From the NCBI GenBank assembly GCA_026417735.1, contig JAOACR010000009.1, positions 203,641 to 267,640 on the forward strand: a DNA stretch of 64,000 bases, in the 5' to 3' direction. The first letter of the stretch is position 1; every line of letters starts with the position of its first letter. Source of the stretch: Kiritimatiellia bacterium (lineage in GTDB: Bacteria > Verrucomicrobiota > Kiritimatiellia > PWTM01). The notes beneath the pieces were generated by a model. The model was not told the DNA's origin. It worked only from the letters and a program-made list of their open reading frames with translations, and made no database searches. Of the stretch, positions 36,859-45,400 are shown piece by piece. A program made the position numbers and the translations under genes.

Positions 36859-38787
36859 CTTGTCGTCCACCATCGTAAAGTCCGCGTCGATGACGCCGTC
36901 GTCGCGCTCTCGCCGACCGGCGCTGGCGCCGCCGCCCGAGGCGCCACCGGAGCCCGCTGCGCCGCCGCTGGCGCCGGTGCGCCGCGCCTGCGAGTAGAGC
37001 TCCGTCGAGGCGGCTTGCATCTGCCGGTTCACCTCCTCCATCGCGCGCCGGAGTGCCTCGGTGCCCTCCTTGCGATCGATCGCCTCCCGCAGTCGCTTCA
37101 CCGCATCCTCGACGCGGTGTTTTGCCTCCGCCGAAAGCTTGTCGCCGTACTCCTTCAGCGCCTTCTCGGTCGAGTACGCCAGCGAGTCCGCCTGGTTGCG
37201 CGTCTCGACTTCTTCGCGCCGACGCTGGTCCTCCGCAGCGTGCGCTTCCGCCTCGCGCACCAGCCGCTCGATCTCCGCCTTATCGAGCCCGCTGGAGGCG
37301 GTGATCGTGATTTTCTGCTCCTTGCCGGTGCCGAGATCCTTCGCGGACACGTTCAGGATGCCGTTCGCGTCAATATCGAAGGTCACCTCGATCTGCGGCA
37401 CACCGCGCGGTGCCGGCGGAATGCCGTCCAGTAGGAACCGCCCGATCGTCTTGTTGTCCGCCGCCATCTTGCGCTCGCCCTGCAGCACGTGGATCTCGAC
37501 GGTCGTCTGACCGTCGGCCGCGGTGCTGAAGATCTGGCTCTTGCGCGTTGGGATCGTGGTGTTCCGCTCGATCAACGGCGTGAACACACCGCCCAGCGTT
37601 TCGATGCCGAGCGTCAGCGGCGTGACGTCAAGCAGCAGGACGTCCTTCACCTCGCCCTTCAGCACACCGCCCTGGATCGCCGCGCCAACCGCCACCACCT
37701 CGTCGGGGTTGACGCCCTTGTGCGGGTCGCGGCCGAACAGCGCCTTCACGCGCTCCTGCACCTTCGGCATGCGCGTCATCCCGCCCACCAGCACCACCTC
37801 GTCAATGTCCGAGAACGATAGCCCGGCGTCCTTCAGACAGTTGCGAACCGGCTCGACGCTGCGCTCGATCAGATGATCCACCAGCTGCTCGAGCTTCGCG
37901 CGCGTCAGCGTCACGTTCAGGTGCTTCGGCTCGCCATCGCTGCCGGCCGCGATGAACGGAAGGTTGATCTCCGTTTGCTGCGCGGTCGACAGCTCACACT
38001 TCGCCTTCTCCGCCGCATCCTTCAGCCGCTGCAGCGCCATCGGGTCCTTCGAGAGGTCAATGCCCTGCTCGCGACGGAACTCCTGCAGCAGCCACTGGAT
38101 GATGACCTGGTCGAAATCGTCGCCGCCCAGATGCGTATCGCCGTTGGTCGCCTTCACCTCGAACACACCCTCGCCGATCTCGAGAATCGAGATGTCGAAG
38201 GTGCCGCCGCCCAGGTCGTACACCGCGATCGTCTCGTCCTTCTTTTTGTCCAGCCCGTACGCGAGCGACGCGGCGGTCGGCTCGTTGATGATGCGCAACA
38301 CCTCGAGCCCGGCGATGCGGCCCGCATCCTTCGTCGCCTGCCGCTGGCTGTCATTGAAGTAGGCCGGCACGGTGATCACCGCCTGCGTGATCTTCTCCCC
38401 CAGAAACGCCTCCGCATCTGCCTTCATCTTCTGCAGAATCATCGCGGAGATTTCTGGCGGCGAGTACACCCGATCCCCCACCCGCACGTGCGCATCGCCG
38501 TTCGGTGCACGCACCACCTCGTAGGGCACGAGCTTGATCTCCTGCTGCACCTCGTCGTAGCGGCGGCCCATGAACCGTTTGATCGAAAAAATCGTGTTCT
38601 TCGGGTTCGTCACCGCCTGGCGGCGCGCCGCCTGCCCGACCAGTCGCTCGCCACTCTTGGTGAAGGCCACCACCGAGGGCGTCGTCCGGCCGCCCTCCGC
38701 GTTCGGAATTACGACCGGCTGCCCGCCCTCCATCACCGCCATGCACGAGTTCGTCGTGCCCAGATCAATGCCCAGAACCTTCGACAT
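36850..38787 (-). CDS. dnaK: Chaperone protein DnaK (Hsp70)
   Basis: A 645-residue Hsp70. The N-terminal ATPase domain opens [36 protein letters not shown] and [13 protein letters not shown] are typical. The substrate-binding domain has [14 protein letters not shown]. The Gly-rich linker near the end leads to a [14 protein letters not shown] tail, the usual bacterial form. GGAGA lies eight bases upstream of the ATG at 38787. grpE and dnaJ are not adjacent. Same strand order dnaK-groES-groEL suggests joint heat-shock control. Confidence 0.97.
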   Translation of the reverse strand: MSKVLGIDLGTTNSCMAVMEGGQPVVIPNAEGGRTTPSVVAFTKSGERLVGQAARRQAVTNPKNTIFSIKRFMGRRYDEVQQEIKLVPYEVVRAPNGDAHVRVGDRVYSPPEISAMILQKMKADAEAFLGEKITQAVITVPAYFNDSQRQATKDAGRIAGLEVLRIINEPTAASLAYGLDKKKDETIAVYDLGGGTFDISILEIGEGVFEVKATNGDTHLGGDDFDQVIIQWLLQEFRREQGIDLSKDPMALQRLKDAAEKAKCELSTAQQTEINLPFIAAGSDGEPKHLNVTLTRAKLEQLVDHLIERSVEPVRNCLKDAGLSFSDIDEVVLVGGMTRMPKVQERVKALFGRDPHKGVNPDEVVAVGAAIQGGVLKGEVKDVLLLDVTPLTLGIETLGGVFTPLIERNTTIPTRKSQIFSTAADGQTTVEIHVLQGERKMAADNKTIGRFLLDGIPPAPRGVPQIEVTFDIDANGILNVSAKDLGTGKEQKITITASSGLDKAEIERLVREAEAHAAEDQRRREEVETRNQADSLAYSTEKALKEYGDKLSAEAKHRVEDAVKRLREAIDRKEGTEALRRAMEEVNRQMQAASTELYSQARRTGASGGAAGSGGASGGGASAGRRERDDGVIDADFTMVDDKKP

Positions 38788-39151
38788 GACAAAATCTCCT
38801 GCCTGCTCCAACCGTTCTCGCCGGCACTCGCAGGCGTTGCTCCTCGCAGCAAAACACATGCCAATCTCGGGAATCCAGCGAAGAATAAACCGTAAACTTC
38901 TAATCCCAAATTGTTTGGAATTATCTTTTTTGCCACGGCGATGAGGCCACGGGCCATTCTGGCACACATCGTTCGCTGCAAGCTGTGACGATTTGCCCCT
39001 CGGTATCTGGCTCCTCACGGGGAGGATGTTCGGCGGGCTGTTTCAATCTCCAGCAATTCCGTTCACAGCGCCGACCGCCCGCCGGCGGGACATCCACCCG
39101 GCGGTTTGAGGCATCCCAGCCGGTGGTTTCCGGGGCGCTGGATCTCGGGCT
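38788..39151. other. dnaK upstream region
   Basis: About 360 bases without a gene between dnaK and the end of alr. An AT-rich island (38881-38931) stands out against GC-rich surroundings and probably holds the dnaK promoter, though clean -35 and -10 hexamers cannot be chosen. A palindrome in it is listed separately. Closer to alr is CCCGCCGGCGGG (39078-39089), without a T-tract. Confidence 0.5.
38902..38922 (-). promoter_or_regulatory. Candidate operator palindrome upstream of dnaK
   Basis: AATCCCAAA-TTG-TTTGGAATT: nine-base arms with one mismatch around a three-base centre, about 115 bases before the dnaK ATG and inside the AT-rich island. It is unlike CIRCE and could be the binding site of a dimeric regulator. 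Confidence 0.45.
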
Positions 39152-40258
39152 TCAAATGACGCGGCGAGGAATCGTTGCGCGAATGCCGACGAGGATTTCG
39201 TACGGAATCGTACGCGCTAACGTGGCCAGCTCGTCCGCCCAGATTTCCTGGTTCCCTTGCCGACCGATCAGCACCACCTCGTCGCCGGGTCGTACATTCG
39301 CGTAGAGGCCCGCGTCAACAGTGATCCAGTTCATGCTGACCCGCCCGACCACCCGGCAGCGGCGCCCGCCAATCAATACGTGAGCGCGGTTGCTGAGCGC
39401 GCGGAGGTAGCCATCCGCATAACCGGCGGAGACCACTGCGAGGGTTGTTGCCGCCGGCGTTACGTAGGTGCCATAGTAGCCGACCGGCGTCCCTGCGGGC
39501 ACCCGGCGCACGTGGACAACCCGGCATTTCCACTGCAACACCGGGCGCGTCACGATCCGCCCGGTGGGGTCGGCCGCGCCATACCCATAGGCAATCAGTC
39601 CAGGCCGGATCGCATCGAAATCCCACTCGGGATGCAGCAGCGCCGCCCGGCTGCTCGAGACGTGCTGAAAAAGTTTCCGGCCCGCGAACGACTCGGCGGC
39701 CATCACAATCTCCCGGAATCGCTGCAGCTGCGCCGCGGCCGGATCACCCTCTCCGGCCTCGACTCGTGCCAAATGCGTGCAGATGCCCTCGATGAAAAGG
39801 CCTCGCTCGCCGAACAGCGGCCGAATCTCTTCCGTCGCGCTGGCCCACCCAAACCCGATCCGGCCCATACCGGTGTCGATCTTTAAGTGCACCGTCAACC
39901 GCTTTCGGCGGCGGCGGGCCTCAGCGGCGAGCGCACGGCCATGCTCCAGACCGGCGACGATCGGCGTTGCGCCGCGCCGCAGCACTTCCGCGGTCTGATG
40001 CGGCAAGATCGGGCCGAGCACCAGCAGCCGCGCCCGGGGCGCCGCTGCGCGAACCTCCTTCAATTCGGCCGCATGTGCGACCGCCAGCCACCGCACACCT
40101 CCCTCCGTGGCCAACCGCGCAACCTCCCGCGCGCTATGCCCGTAGGCATCCGCCTTGACGACCAGAATCACCTCCGTGCGTTCGGGCAGCGCGGTACGGA
40201 TCGCGCGAAGGTTGTCGCGGAGCGCCGCCGCGTCAATCTCCACCCAGGAGGGATCCAT
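39152..40258 (-). CDS. alr: Alanine racemase
   Basis: A 368-residue PLP enzyme that makes D-alanine for peptidoglycan. The PLP lysine is Lys35 in VVKADAYGH; the second catalytic base is Tyr280 in SAGYADGY. The fold-type III barrel is followed by the beta domain with RVVGRVSMNW. Family members usually have Met-Asp in that last motif; here it is Met309-Asn310. The start follows the stop of the zinc-finger protein gene by three bases, so the two are one operon. It lacks a clear ribosome site, consistent with translational coupling. Confidence 0.92.
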   Translation of the reverse strand: MDPSWVEIDAAALRDNLRAIRTALPERTEVILVVKADAYGHSAREVARLATEGGVRWLAVAHAAELKEVRAAAPRARLLVLGPILPHQTAEVLRRGATPIVAGLEHGRALAAEARRRRKRLTVHLKIDTGMGRIGFGWASATEEIRPLFGERGLFIEGICTHLARVEAGEGDPAAAQLQRFREIVMAAESFAGRKLFQHVSSSRAALLHPEWDFDAIRPGLIAYGYGAADPTGRIVTRPVLQWKCRVVHVRRVPAGTPVGYYGTYVTPAATTLAVVSAGYADGYLRALSNRAHVLIGGRRCRVVGRVSMNWITVDAGLYANVRPGDEVVLIGRQGNQEIWADELATLARTIPYEILVGIRATIPRRVI

Positions 40259-40261
40259 TGC

Positions 40262-41452
40262 TCAGCGGCGGGATACCCGGCCGGCGCCGTTACAGGATTT
40301 GCACAACGATGCGCCGCGGCCGTCGCACGACGCGCAGATGGCCTCGCGATACCGTCCCGAGCCGCTGCAACGACTGCAGGGAATCGTCCCGTCTCCCTGA
40401 CACTTGGAGCAGGGGCTGCCCTCGCCTGTGCCGCGACAGGCGGCACACACCGATTCGCCGCGACCGGCGCACTTCGAGCACTCAACGAATCCCTTGCCCG
40501 TGCATTCGGTGCAGGTCCGCTTGCCGGTCCCGTTGCAGGTTTCGCATCGGGTTTGCAGCGCGGTTGCTCCCCGTGTCCCGGAAGACCGGCCGCGGCCGTT
40601 GCAGTCGGGGCAGATTTCGGTGCCACCGGCACAGTTTTGGTTGCCGCATCCCGAAATGCCGGCGCCATTGCAGGTGGCACAGGACTGCGACCCAAACCCG
40701 TGACAACGTTCACACACCACGCCGGCGGCCCGGCGGGCCGCTGCCTGTTGTTTGGGGCTGAGTGTCTCCCACAGCCCCGCCGGCAACCAGAGGTCGCGGA
40801 CCTCTTCAAGTCCCCGCTTCTGTTGCTCCGCCGCGTACGACTGCAGCGCTTGCGCCTCCTCGTTGGCCAGTTGGTCATCCGGGGTCCGCGCCGGTACCCG
40901 GCCGAGGCCGCGGCAGTAGCCGCACTTGCCGCCGACGACCACCTGATCCACCACCTCCCCCTTCAGCGTGAGCGCCTTCATGCGTTGAGCGCCCGTGCCT
41001 CGGCACACCGGACAGGGCTGCTCCGCGCGCACGAGCCGACGTCGCGCATCCCGGATCAGCGCGGCGAGCGCAACACGCTGCTCGGCGGTTTGCGGGCCCT
41101 GAATCGCGAGCATCGCGGCGGCATTTCGAGCAAACAGGATTGCTCCCCACGCCGCCCCCTGCTCCGCGAGACGGCGCGCGGTCGCGATCTGCTCGGCGAC
41201 AACTTCGTTGCGGAGCTGGGGTGCACCCGCGGCCGACGGCGGCGCGGAGGTCTCCGCCACAGCGGCCGGAACGCCGGTAACGGGCTGTGCGGGCGCCCGG
41301 GCCGGCGGCGGCAATGCCGCTTTGCAATGACCGCACTGCGTATCCTCGGCCCCAGCCTCATGTCCGCACGCGGGGCAAATGCGCAGCGCCGCGGTCGCCG
41401 TCACCACCCCGGCGACCAGCGCGATCCATGGGCCGACTTTCAGAGCCTTCAT
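40262..41452 (-). CDS. Membrane-anchored protein with thirteen DnaJ-type CxxCxGxG motifs
   Basis: A 396-residue protein. An N-terminal hydrophobic segment (GPWIALVAGVVTATAAL) is followed at once by a zinc ribbon (CPACGHE, QCGHC). A Pro/Ala linker and a helical region come next (ARRLAEQGAAWGAILFARNA). Two CxxCxGxG motifs lie around residues 145-190 (CPVCRGTG, CGYCRGLG); eleven more fill about 245-390 (for example CERCHGFG, CETCNGTG, CSRCSGSG, CKSCNGAG). DnaJ has four of these, which bind two zinc ions. There is no J domain. It may be a zinc-rich scaffold or redox/chaperone protein; function unknown. It is cotranscribed with alr. Confidence 0.75.
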   Translation of the reverse strand: MKALKVGPWIALVAGVVTATAALRICPACGHEAGAEDTQCGHCKAALPPPARAPAQPVTGVPAAVAETSAPPSAAGAPQLRNEVVAEQIATARRLAEQGAAWGAILFARNAAAMLAIQGPQTAEQRVALAALIRDARRRLVRAEQPCPVCRGTGAQRMKALTLKGEVVDQVVVGGKCGYCRGLGRVPARTPDDQLANEEAQALQSYAAEQQKRGLEEVRDLWLPAGLWETLSPKQQAAARRAAGVVCERCHGFGSQSCATCNGAGISGCGNQNCAGGTEICPDCNGRGRSSGTRGATALQTRCETCNGTGKRTCTECTGKGFVECSKCAGRGESVCAACRGTGEGSPCSKCQGDGTIPCSRCSGSGRYREAICASCDGRGASLCKSCNGAGRVSRR

Positions 41453-41538
41453 CGGCGTACCTCTCGACCTCGACCGACGGCCAAGGTCTGCAATATCCTA
41501 CCCGCGCAGTGCGTCTTATATCACGGAGCGACCGGACC

Positions 41539-41706
41539 ATGCGAGGTGTCCGCCAGCAACTCGAGCGGCGTGGTCAGGCGTTGGTGGAGTTCGTCGCAAT
41601 GGCGGCGATGCTGATGTTGGTGCTATTGATGCTCGCTCTGCTGTTGTTCACGTTTCGGGAATACGGCGGCCGCGTGATGGATCTGGTCGGCTCCGAGTAC
41701 CCCTGA
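41539..41706 (+). CDS. Very short Flp/TadE-type pilin-like protein
   Basis: A 55-residue protein: a basic leader (RGVRQQLERRG), the class III prepilin motif G-QALVEF with Glu at +5, and a long hydrophobic helix, ending FREYGGRVMDLVGSEYP. GGAG lies ten bases before the ATG. It is shorter than the usual annotation cut-off but has every feature of Flp prepilins: processing after the Gly by a TadV-type peptidase would leave a helical subunit of about 44 residues. It opens the pilin cassette. Confidence 0.75.
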   Translation: MRGVRQQLERRGQALVEFVAMAAMLMLVLLMLALLLFTFREYGGRVMDLVGSEYP

Positions 41707-41791
41707 GCGACACGGTCCTAGAGGATTGGCAACCGTCGCAAAAGGGGGTAGCGTGGAGTGGACAGCGGGGGCAACCCCGGAGGATGCAGCG

Positions 41792-42031
41792 ATGAACAGC
41801 CGTCGGTTGAAGAAGCGAGGCCAGGCGCTGACTGAGTATATCATCATCGTTGTGATCGTCGCGCTGGCCGCGATCGCGATCGTGGCGATCTTCAGCGACA
41901 CGATCCGGGAGAAGTTCGCCGGCGCGGTGGAGGAGCTGGGCGGCGATTCGGCCGCGAAAGATGCGGCGATGGACGTCAGCTCGCACCAGTATCTGAAGGA
42001 TCTCGACCGGGACGGGTCGCGCAGCAACTGA
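41792..42031 (+). CDS. Flp-type pilin
   Basis: A 79-residue prepilin. The basic leader MNSRRLKKRG is followed by QALTEYIIIVVIVALAAIAI, the canonical Flp motif G/xxxTEY, then a short polar tail (FSDTIREKFAGAVEELGG and a charged end). The start was set at the ATG with GGAGG eight bases upstream; the open frame extends 22 codons further without family resemblance. It is the most Flp-like member of the cassette and probably the major subunit. Confidence 0.85.
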   Translation: MNSRRLKKRGQALTEYIIIVVIVALAAIAIVAIFSDTIREKFAGAVEELGGDSAAKDAAMDVSSHQYLKDLDRDGSRSN

Positions 42032-42058
42032 GTTCCGCGCCCGGCGAGGGGGCGAAGC

Positions 42059-42685
42059 ATGGTCCCGAACCGTCGCGCCCGTCGCGGGCAGTCGTTGATT
42101 GAGGCGCTGGTCGTCATCGCGATCGGTTGCCTGATTTGTCTGGGCGCGTTTCAGATTTCGCAACTGTACGCCGGCCGCGCAGTGTTGTCGTACACCGCCG
42201 CGGCCGCAGCTCGGGCGCGGAGTGTCGGCTTCAACGATTTCATGGTCTACAAGGTCGCCCGCGCAGCGGCGATCCCGAACGCGGGACGAATCGTCGAGCC
42301 CCAGATTCAGCGTGGTGGGGGGCTGGCGACGCTGGTCCGCGATCCGCGACCGGGACGCGTGCAACGGGTGTGGAGCCTTGCGCTCGCCAGCGATCCGACG
42401 TCCCCTCAGGCGGCGGTTGAACGATCCCGGATTCCGCTGTACCTGGGCGCAACGCGGTGGGGGGACCTGCCTGCGATCTTGGACTACGAAAACTGGGATG
42501 ACATCCACTATGTGGAGGGACCCGGCTCCGACACGCTCCTGATGGCTTCGGCGCACCAACGGTACGAGCTGACATGGCCGTTGGTGCGTACGTTTTATGC
42601 GGGTGGCCGGGTGAACCTCCGCAGCGGGCTCGAAGAGGAGTTCATCGTCCGCGACAAGCACTACCCGCTGTATCTCGAGGAGTGA
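42059..42685 (+). CDS. TadE-like pseudopilin
   Basis: A 208-residue protein with the motif RRGQSLIEALVVIAIG near the start, one membrane helix, and a long extracytoplasmic domain that is not recognised. TadE-like minor pilins have this plan: class III prepilin signal and a large C-terminal domain. GAGGGGGC precedes the ATG. It ends six bases before the next cassette gene, which has its ribosome site (GAGGAG) within this gene's end. Confidence 0.75.
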   Translation: MVPNRRARRGQSLIEALVVIAIGCLICLGAFQISQLYAGRAVLSYTAAAAARARSVGFNDFMVYKVARAAAIPNAGRIVEPQIQRGGGLATLVRDPRPGRVQRVWSLALASDPTSPQAAVERSRIPLYLGATRWGDLPAILDYENWDDIHYVEGPGSDTLLMASAHQRYELTWPLVRTFYAGGRVNLRSGLEEEFIVRDKHYPLYLEE

Positions 42686-42691
42686 GCCTCC

Positions 42692-44101
42692 ATGCGCCGG
42701 AGCCGACGATGCCGCGCGGGGCAGACGCTGATCTACCTGCTGATGATCTGCGTGATCCTCGCGCTCGTGGTGCTCTGGAACTTCGATGTCCACAAGATCA
42801 TCTCCGTGAAGCTGCGCGCACAAACCGCGGGCGACGCGGCTGCGCTGGCGGCGGCAAGATGGCAGGGGCTCACGCTGAACCTGATCGGGCAGCTCAACGT
42901 GCTGCAGGCGGTCGCGATCCACGAAGGGATCGCACGCGGTCAGACCCGCTTCCCGGAAGCAGAGCTGCTCGGCGAGCTCGCGGCACGGCTGTGCTATGTC
43001 GGGCCGGCGACCGCGCTGGCGGCCGCACAGCTCGCCGCCAAAAACAACCGGATGTTTAACAACCCCGAGTTCACCGCGATGCTCGCCGGTCACGCGGAGC
43101 AGGTGATCCGCGACTACCCCAACCAGTTTCCGATCCAACCATGGACCAATGCTCCCTCTCCGCCGACCGCGTGGGACAACTACGGCAGCATGCTGCGCGT
43201 GCTCGCAGCGCAGGGGGTTGTCGCGTGGCCGGACAACGCGCTTTACTACGTGGACTATCGCGGCGACCACCTGCTGCTGAACCCCAGCTTTTACGACGCG
43301 ATCGCCTCCAGTGACTGGTGCTGGTTCTACCATCACGCCTACTCGACATTGCGCTCCTACATGAGCTGGCGCGAGTGGGACCCCCTGCCGCTGATCCGCG
43401 ATCCGATGCCGATCAATTCCGAGTTTTTCGGCCTCGGGCTGACCCGGGTGACGACGCTGGATGACCTGCCGATGATCGGCGGGCCGAGCGGAAGGATCGT
43501 GCTGCAGATGCTTGAACAGTTTGCGGGGCGGCCCCTCACTTCCGCGGTCGCCCGGGTCTCTGCACAGTGGTACGCGTATGACCCTGTGCGGTGGCGGCCA
43601 TGGACCTCGTTGATTCCGAACGACTTCCCTTTCCGCGGTACCGTGAAACCCGAGTACGACTACGTCGGCGCAGACGCCGCGGTACGCATCGAAACACGGT
43701 CAGACCGCGCGACGCCCGGCGCTGCCTCCCGCTGGGTGGTGTGGACCGCCGCGGCCAAACCGTTCGGAACGCTCGAGGATGGCGAGCGGCCGAACCGCTA
43801 TGGACTAGTGCTGCCCGCCTACCGCGAAGTACGCCTGATCCCGGTGGACACCGCCAGCGGCGGTGGCGGTGGAAGCCGGCCGGGGTGGTCCACGCACATC
43901 CGCGAGCACCTGCCCGAGTACGTTGTGCGCGGGATCGACGGATTGACGCCGGGCTGCTGGTACTGTGAGCAGCTCCGCACCTGGGAACAGCTCTCGTTCC
44001 GGCAGACCGGCATCGAGTGGCTGGAACACAACAGCGACCGCTGCCGAGTGCGCGGCGGCCCCGGCCGTGGTGGCTCCGGAGGGACTCGACGTGGCCACTG
44101 A
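42692..44101 (+). CDS. TadG-like pilus-associated protein
   Basis: A 469-residue protein. The leader RCRAGQTLIYLLMICVILAL resembles the class III signal but has Tyr instead of Glu at +5, so processing is doubtful. The region after the helix, ISVKLRAQTAGDAAALAAA, is the pattern of TadG-like proteins (TadE/G N-terminal region). The large C-terminal domain (about 60-469) is Trp- and Tyr-rich and not recognised; a Gly-rich stretch (SGGGGGSRPG) and a Cys pair (GCWYCEQ) occur near the end. GAGGAG precedes the ATG. Confidence 0.65.
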   Translation: MRRSRRCRAGQTLIYLLMICVILALVVLWNFDVHKIISVKLRAQTAGDAAALAAARWQGLTLNLIGQLNVLQAVAIHEGIARGQTRFPEAELLGELAARLCYVGPATALAAAQLAAKNNRMFNNPEFTAMLAGHAEQVIRDYPNQFPIQPWTNAPSPPTAWDNYGSMLRVLAAQGVVAWPDNALYYVDYRGDHLLLNPSFYDAIASSDWCWFYHHAYSTLRSYMSWREWDPLPLIRDPMPINSEFFGLGLTRVTTLDDLPMIGGPSGRIVLQMLEQFAGRPLTSAVARVSAQWYAYDPVRWRPWTSLIPNDFPFRGTVKPEYDYVGADAAVRIETRSDRATPGAASRWVVWTAAAKPFGTLEDGERPNRYGLVLPAYREVRLIPVDTASGGGGGSRPGWSTHIREHLPEYVVRGIDGLTPGCWYCEQLRTWEQLSFRQTGIEWLEHNSDRCRVRGGPGRGGSGGTRRGH

Positions 44102-44639
44102 TGCGCCCATCGGACCGCGGCGAAGCCGGGCGACACAGCGCGGCCAGGCGCTGCTGGAGCTGGCGATCATGCTGGTCGCAGTGATGGTGATCGTTGCCGG
44201 TTTGATCCAGATCGGCCGGCTCGCACTCGTGCATCTGGACACCATCCATGAAGCCCGCGGCCTCGCCGCCCAGTACGCGATGAGCGACACCTATCAGTCC
44301 ATGATGCCGAGCGGCCTGTGGATTCAGGAGTGGGACGAGGGGCGCGATCGCCGCCGTCATTCGCGGGACGACGCCCCCGTGATCGGGTCCAGCCACGTGC
44401 TGCGGCAGTTCGTGCTGCCCGTCGCGCGTCCGAGCGACCTTCATGCCCGGCTGCCCCGCAACCGTGTGAGCCGCCTCCAGTTCGCCGAGCAGCCAATCGA
44501 GGAGTTCGAGATGGTCCGCGCGTCCGCCCAGAGCCGGCCGGTCCCGCTGCTGCCGGTGGTGCGTCATCTCCTCTATCGGGCGGACACGATCCGGCTCGAA
44601 TCCGAGGCGACCCTCGTCTGGACGCGGGGCCTGGAATGA
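44091..44639 (+). CDS. TadE-like pseudopilin, second copy
   Basis: A 182-residue protein starting at GTG 44091, with GGAGGGAC seven bases upstream, inside the end of the TadG-like gene. The motif RATQRGQALLELAIMLVAVM is a class III prepilin signal with Glu at +5. A helix and a domain of about 130 residues follow (HLDTIHEARGLAAQYAMSD). The open frame continues upstream of the GTG but only as an overlap. Its stop overlaps the start of the next gene (ATGA). Confidence 0.7.
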   Translation: MATDAPIGPRRSRATQRGQALLELAIMLVAVMVIVAGLIQIGRLALVHLDTIHEARGLAAQYAMSDTYQSMMPSGLWIQEWDEGRDRRRHSRDDAPVIGSSHVLRQFVLPVARPSDLHARLPRNRVSRLQFAEQPIEEFEMVRASAQSRPVPLLPVVRHLLYRADTIRLESEATLVWTRGLE

Positions 44640-45376
44640 AGAGGCGGCCGGCCCGGGGGGGGGTCGCGGTCCTCATCGCCGGCGCAACCCTCTGCGGTGC
44701 AGCGTCGGCGATCGGCCGAGTGTACTGGTTGCGCGGTGAGTCCGCGCATGGCGCCACGACGGCCGGCCAGCCCGGATGGAACCGCGCACACACCGCGCGG
44801 ATACGCATCAATGAGGGTCGCGCAGACTTGGAAGTGCTGGGCGTCACGTTGCCCGCAACCGAGGCGGAGCGGCTGCTGGTCGACGCCTATCGCACCATGG
44901 GCGCGGACGTGTGGGCGATGCACGGCGAGGTCATCGGTTGGGGAATCGCAGTGGACAGCCGCCGCGTCGTGCGATGGCTCATCGTCCCGCTGGGGCATCC
45001 CCGCGAATGTCTGGTGGTGCGGCTGACACAGTCGCGGGAGGAATTTCTTGCTTCCGCGCGTCCGCCGACGGGCAACCCGATCCCGTCGCTTCCGCCCGCC
45101 CCGGCGCTCGACACGGTGCTGTTCGTCGCGGACGAGACCGCACATCTCGCCGCGCAGCTCGGGCGCTCCGCGCTGCCCGCGCCTGTCGCGGCTGCCCGCC
45201 TGGCGGACGATCTGGTCCAGGCCGGCTGGCATCCTGTCATCCCGCCGGAGCCGGACGTTCCGCCGCTGCTGTTCCGGCGAGGACAGGAGCTGTGCGCCGT
45301 GATCACCTCCCCTCAGGAAGGGGGTAGCTCGGTGCTGCGGCTCCACAAGCTTCTCGGCGGCGGCGAGCGGCCCTGA
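44636..45376 (+). CDS. Exported protein of unknown function at the end of the pilin cassette
   Basis: A 246-residue protein with an N-terminal basic/hydrophobic segment (RRPARGGVAVLIAGATLCGAA) that could be a signal peptide or anchor. The rest is a mixed alpha/beta domain without a recognised motif, with a Pro-rich region (PTGNPIPSLPPAPA) near the middle. It overlaps the preceding pseudopilin by four bases, which links it functionally to the cassette: assembly, anchoring or regulation are possible. Confidence 0.65.
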   Translation: MKRRPARGGVAVLIAGATLCGAASAIGRVYWLRGESAHGATTAGQPGWNRAHTARIRINEGRADLEVLGVTLPATEAERLLVDAYRTMGADVWAMHGEVIGWGIAVDSRRVVRWLIVPLGHPRECLVVRLTQSREEFLASARPPTGNPIPSLPPAPALDTVLFVADETAHLAAQLGRSALPAPVAAARLADDLVQAGWHPVIPPEPDVPPLLFRRGQELCAVITSPQEGGSSVLRLHKLLGGGERP

Positions 45377-45400
45377 CGGCAACCGCATCGCAGTGATCTT

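Noticed and set aside
39078-39089. CCCGCCGGCGGG palindrome after alr as a terminator
   Set aside because: There is no T-tract after it on the minus strand and such GC palindromes are common by chance in this composition.
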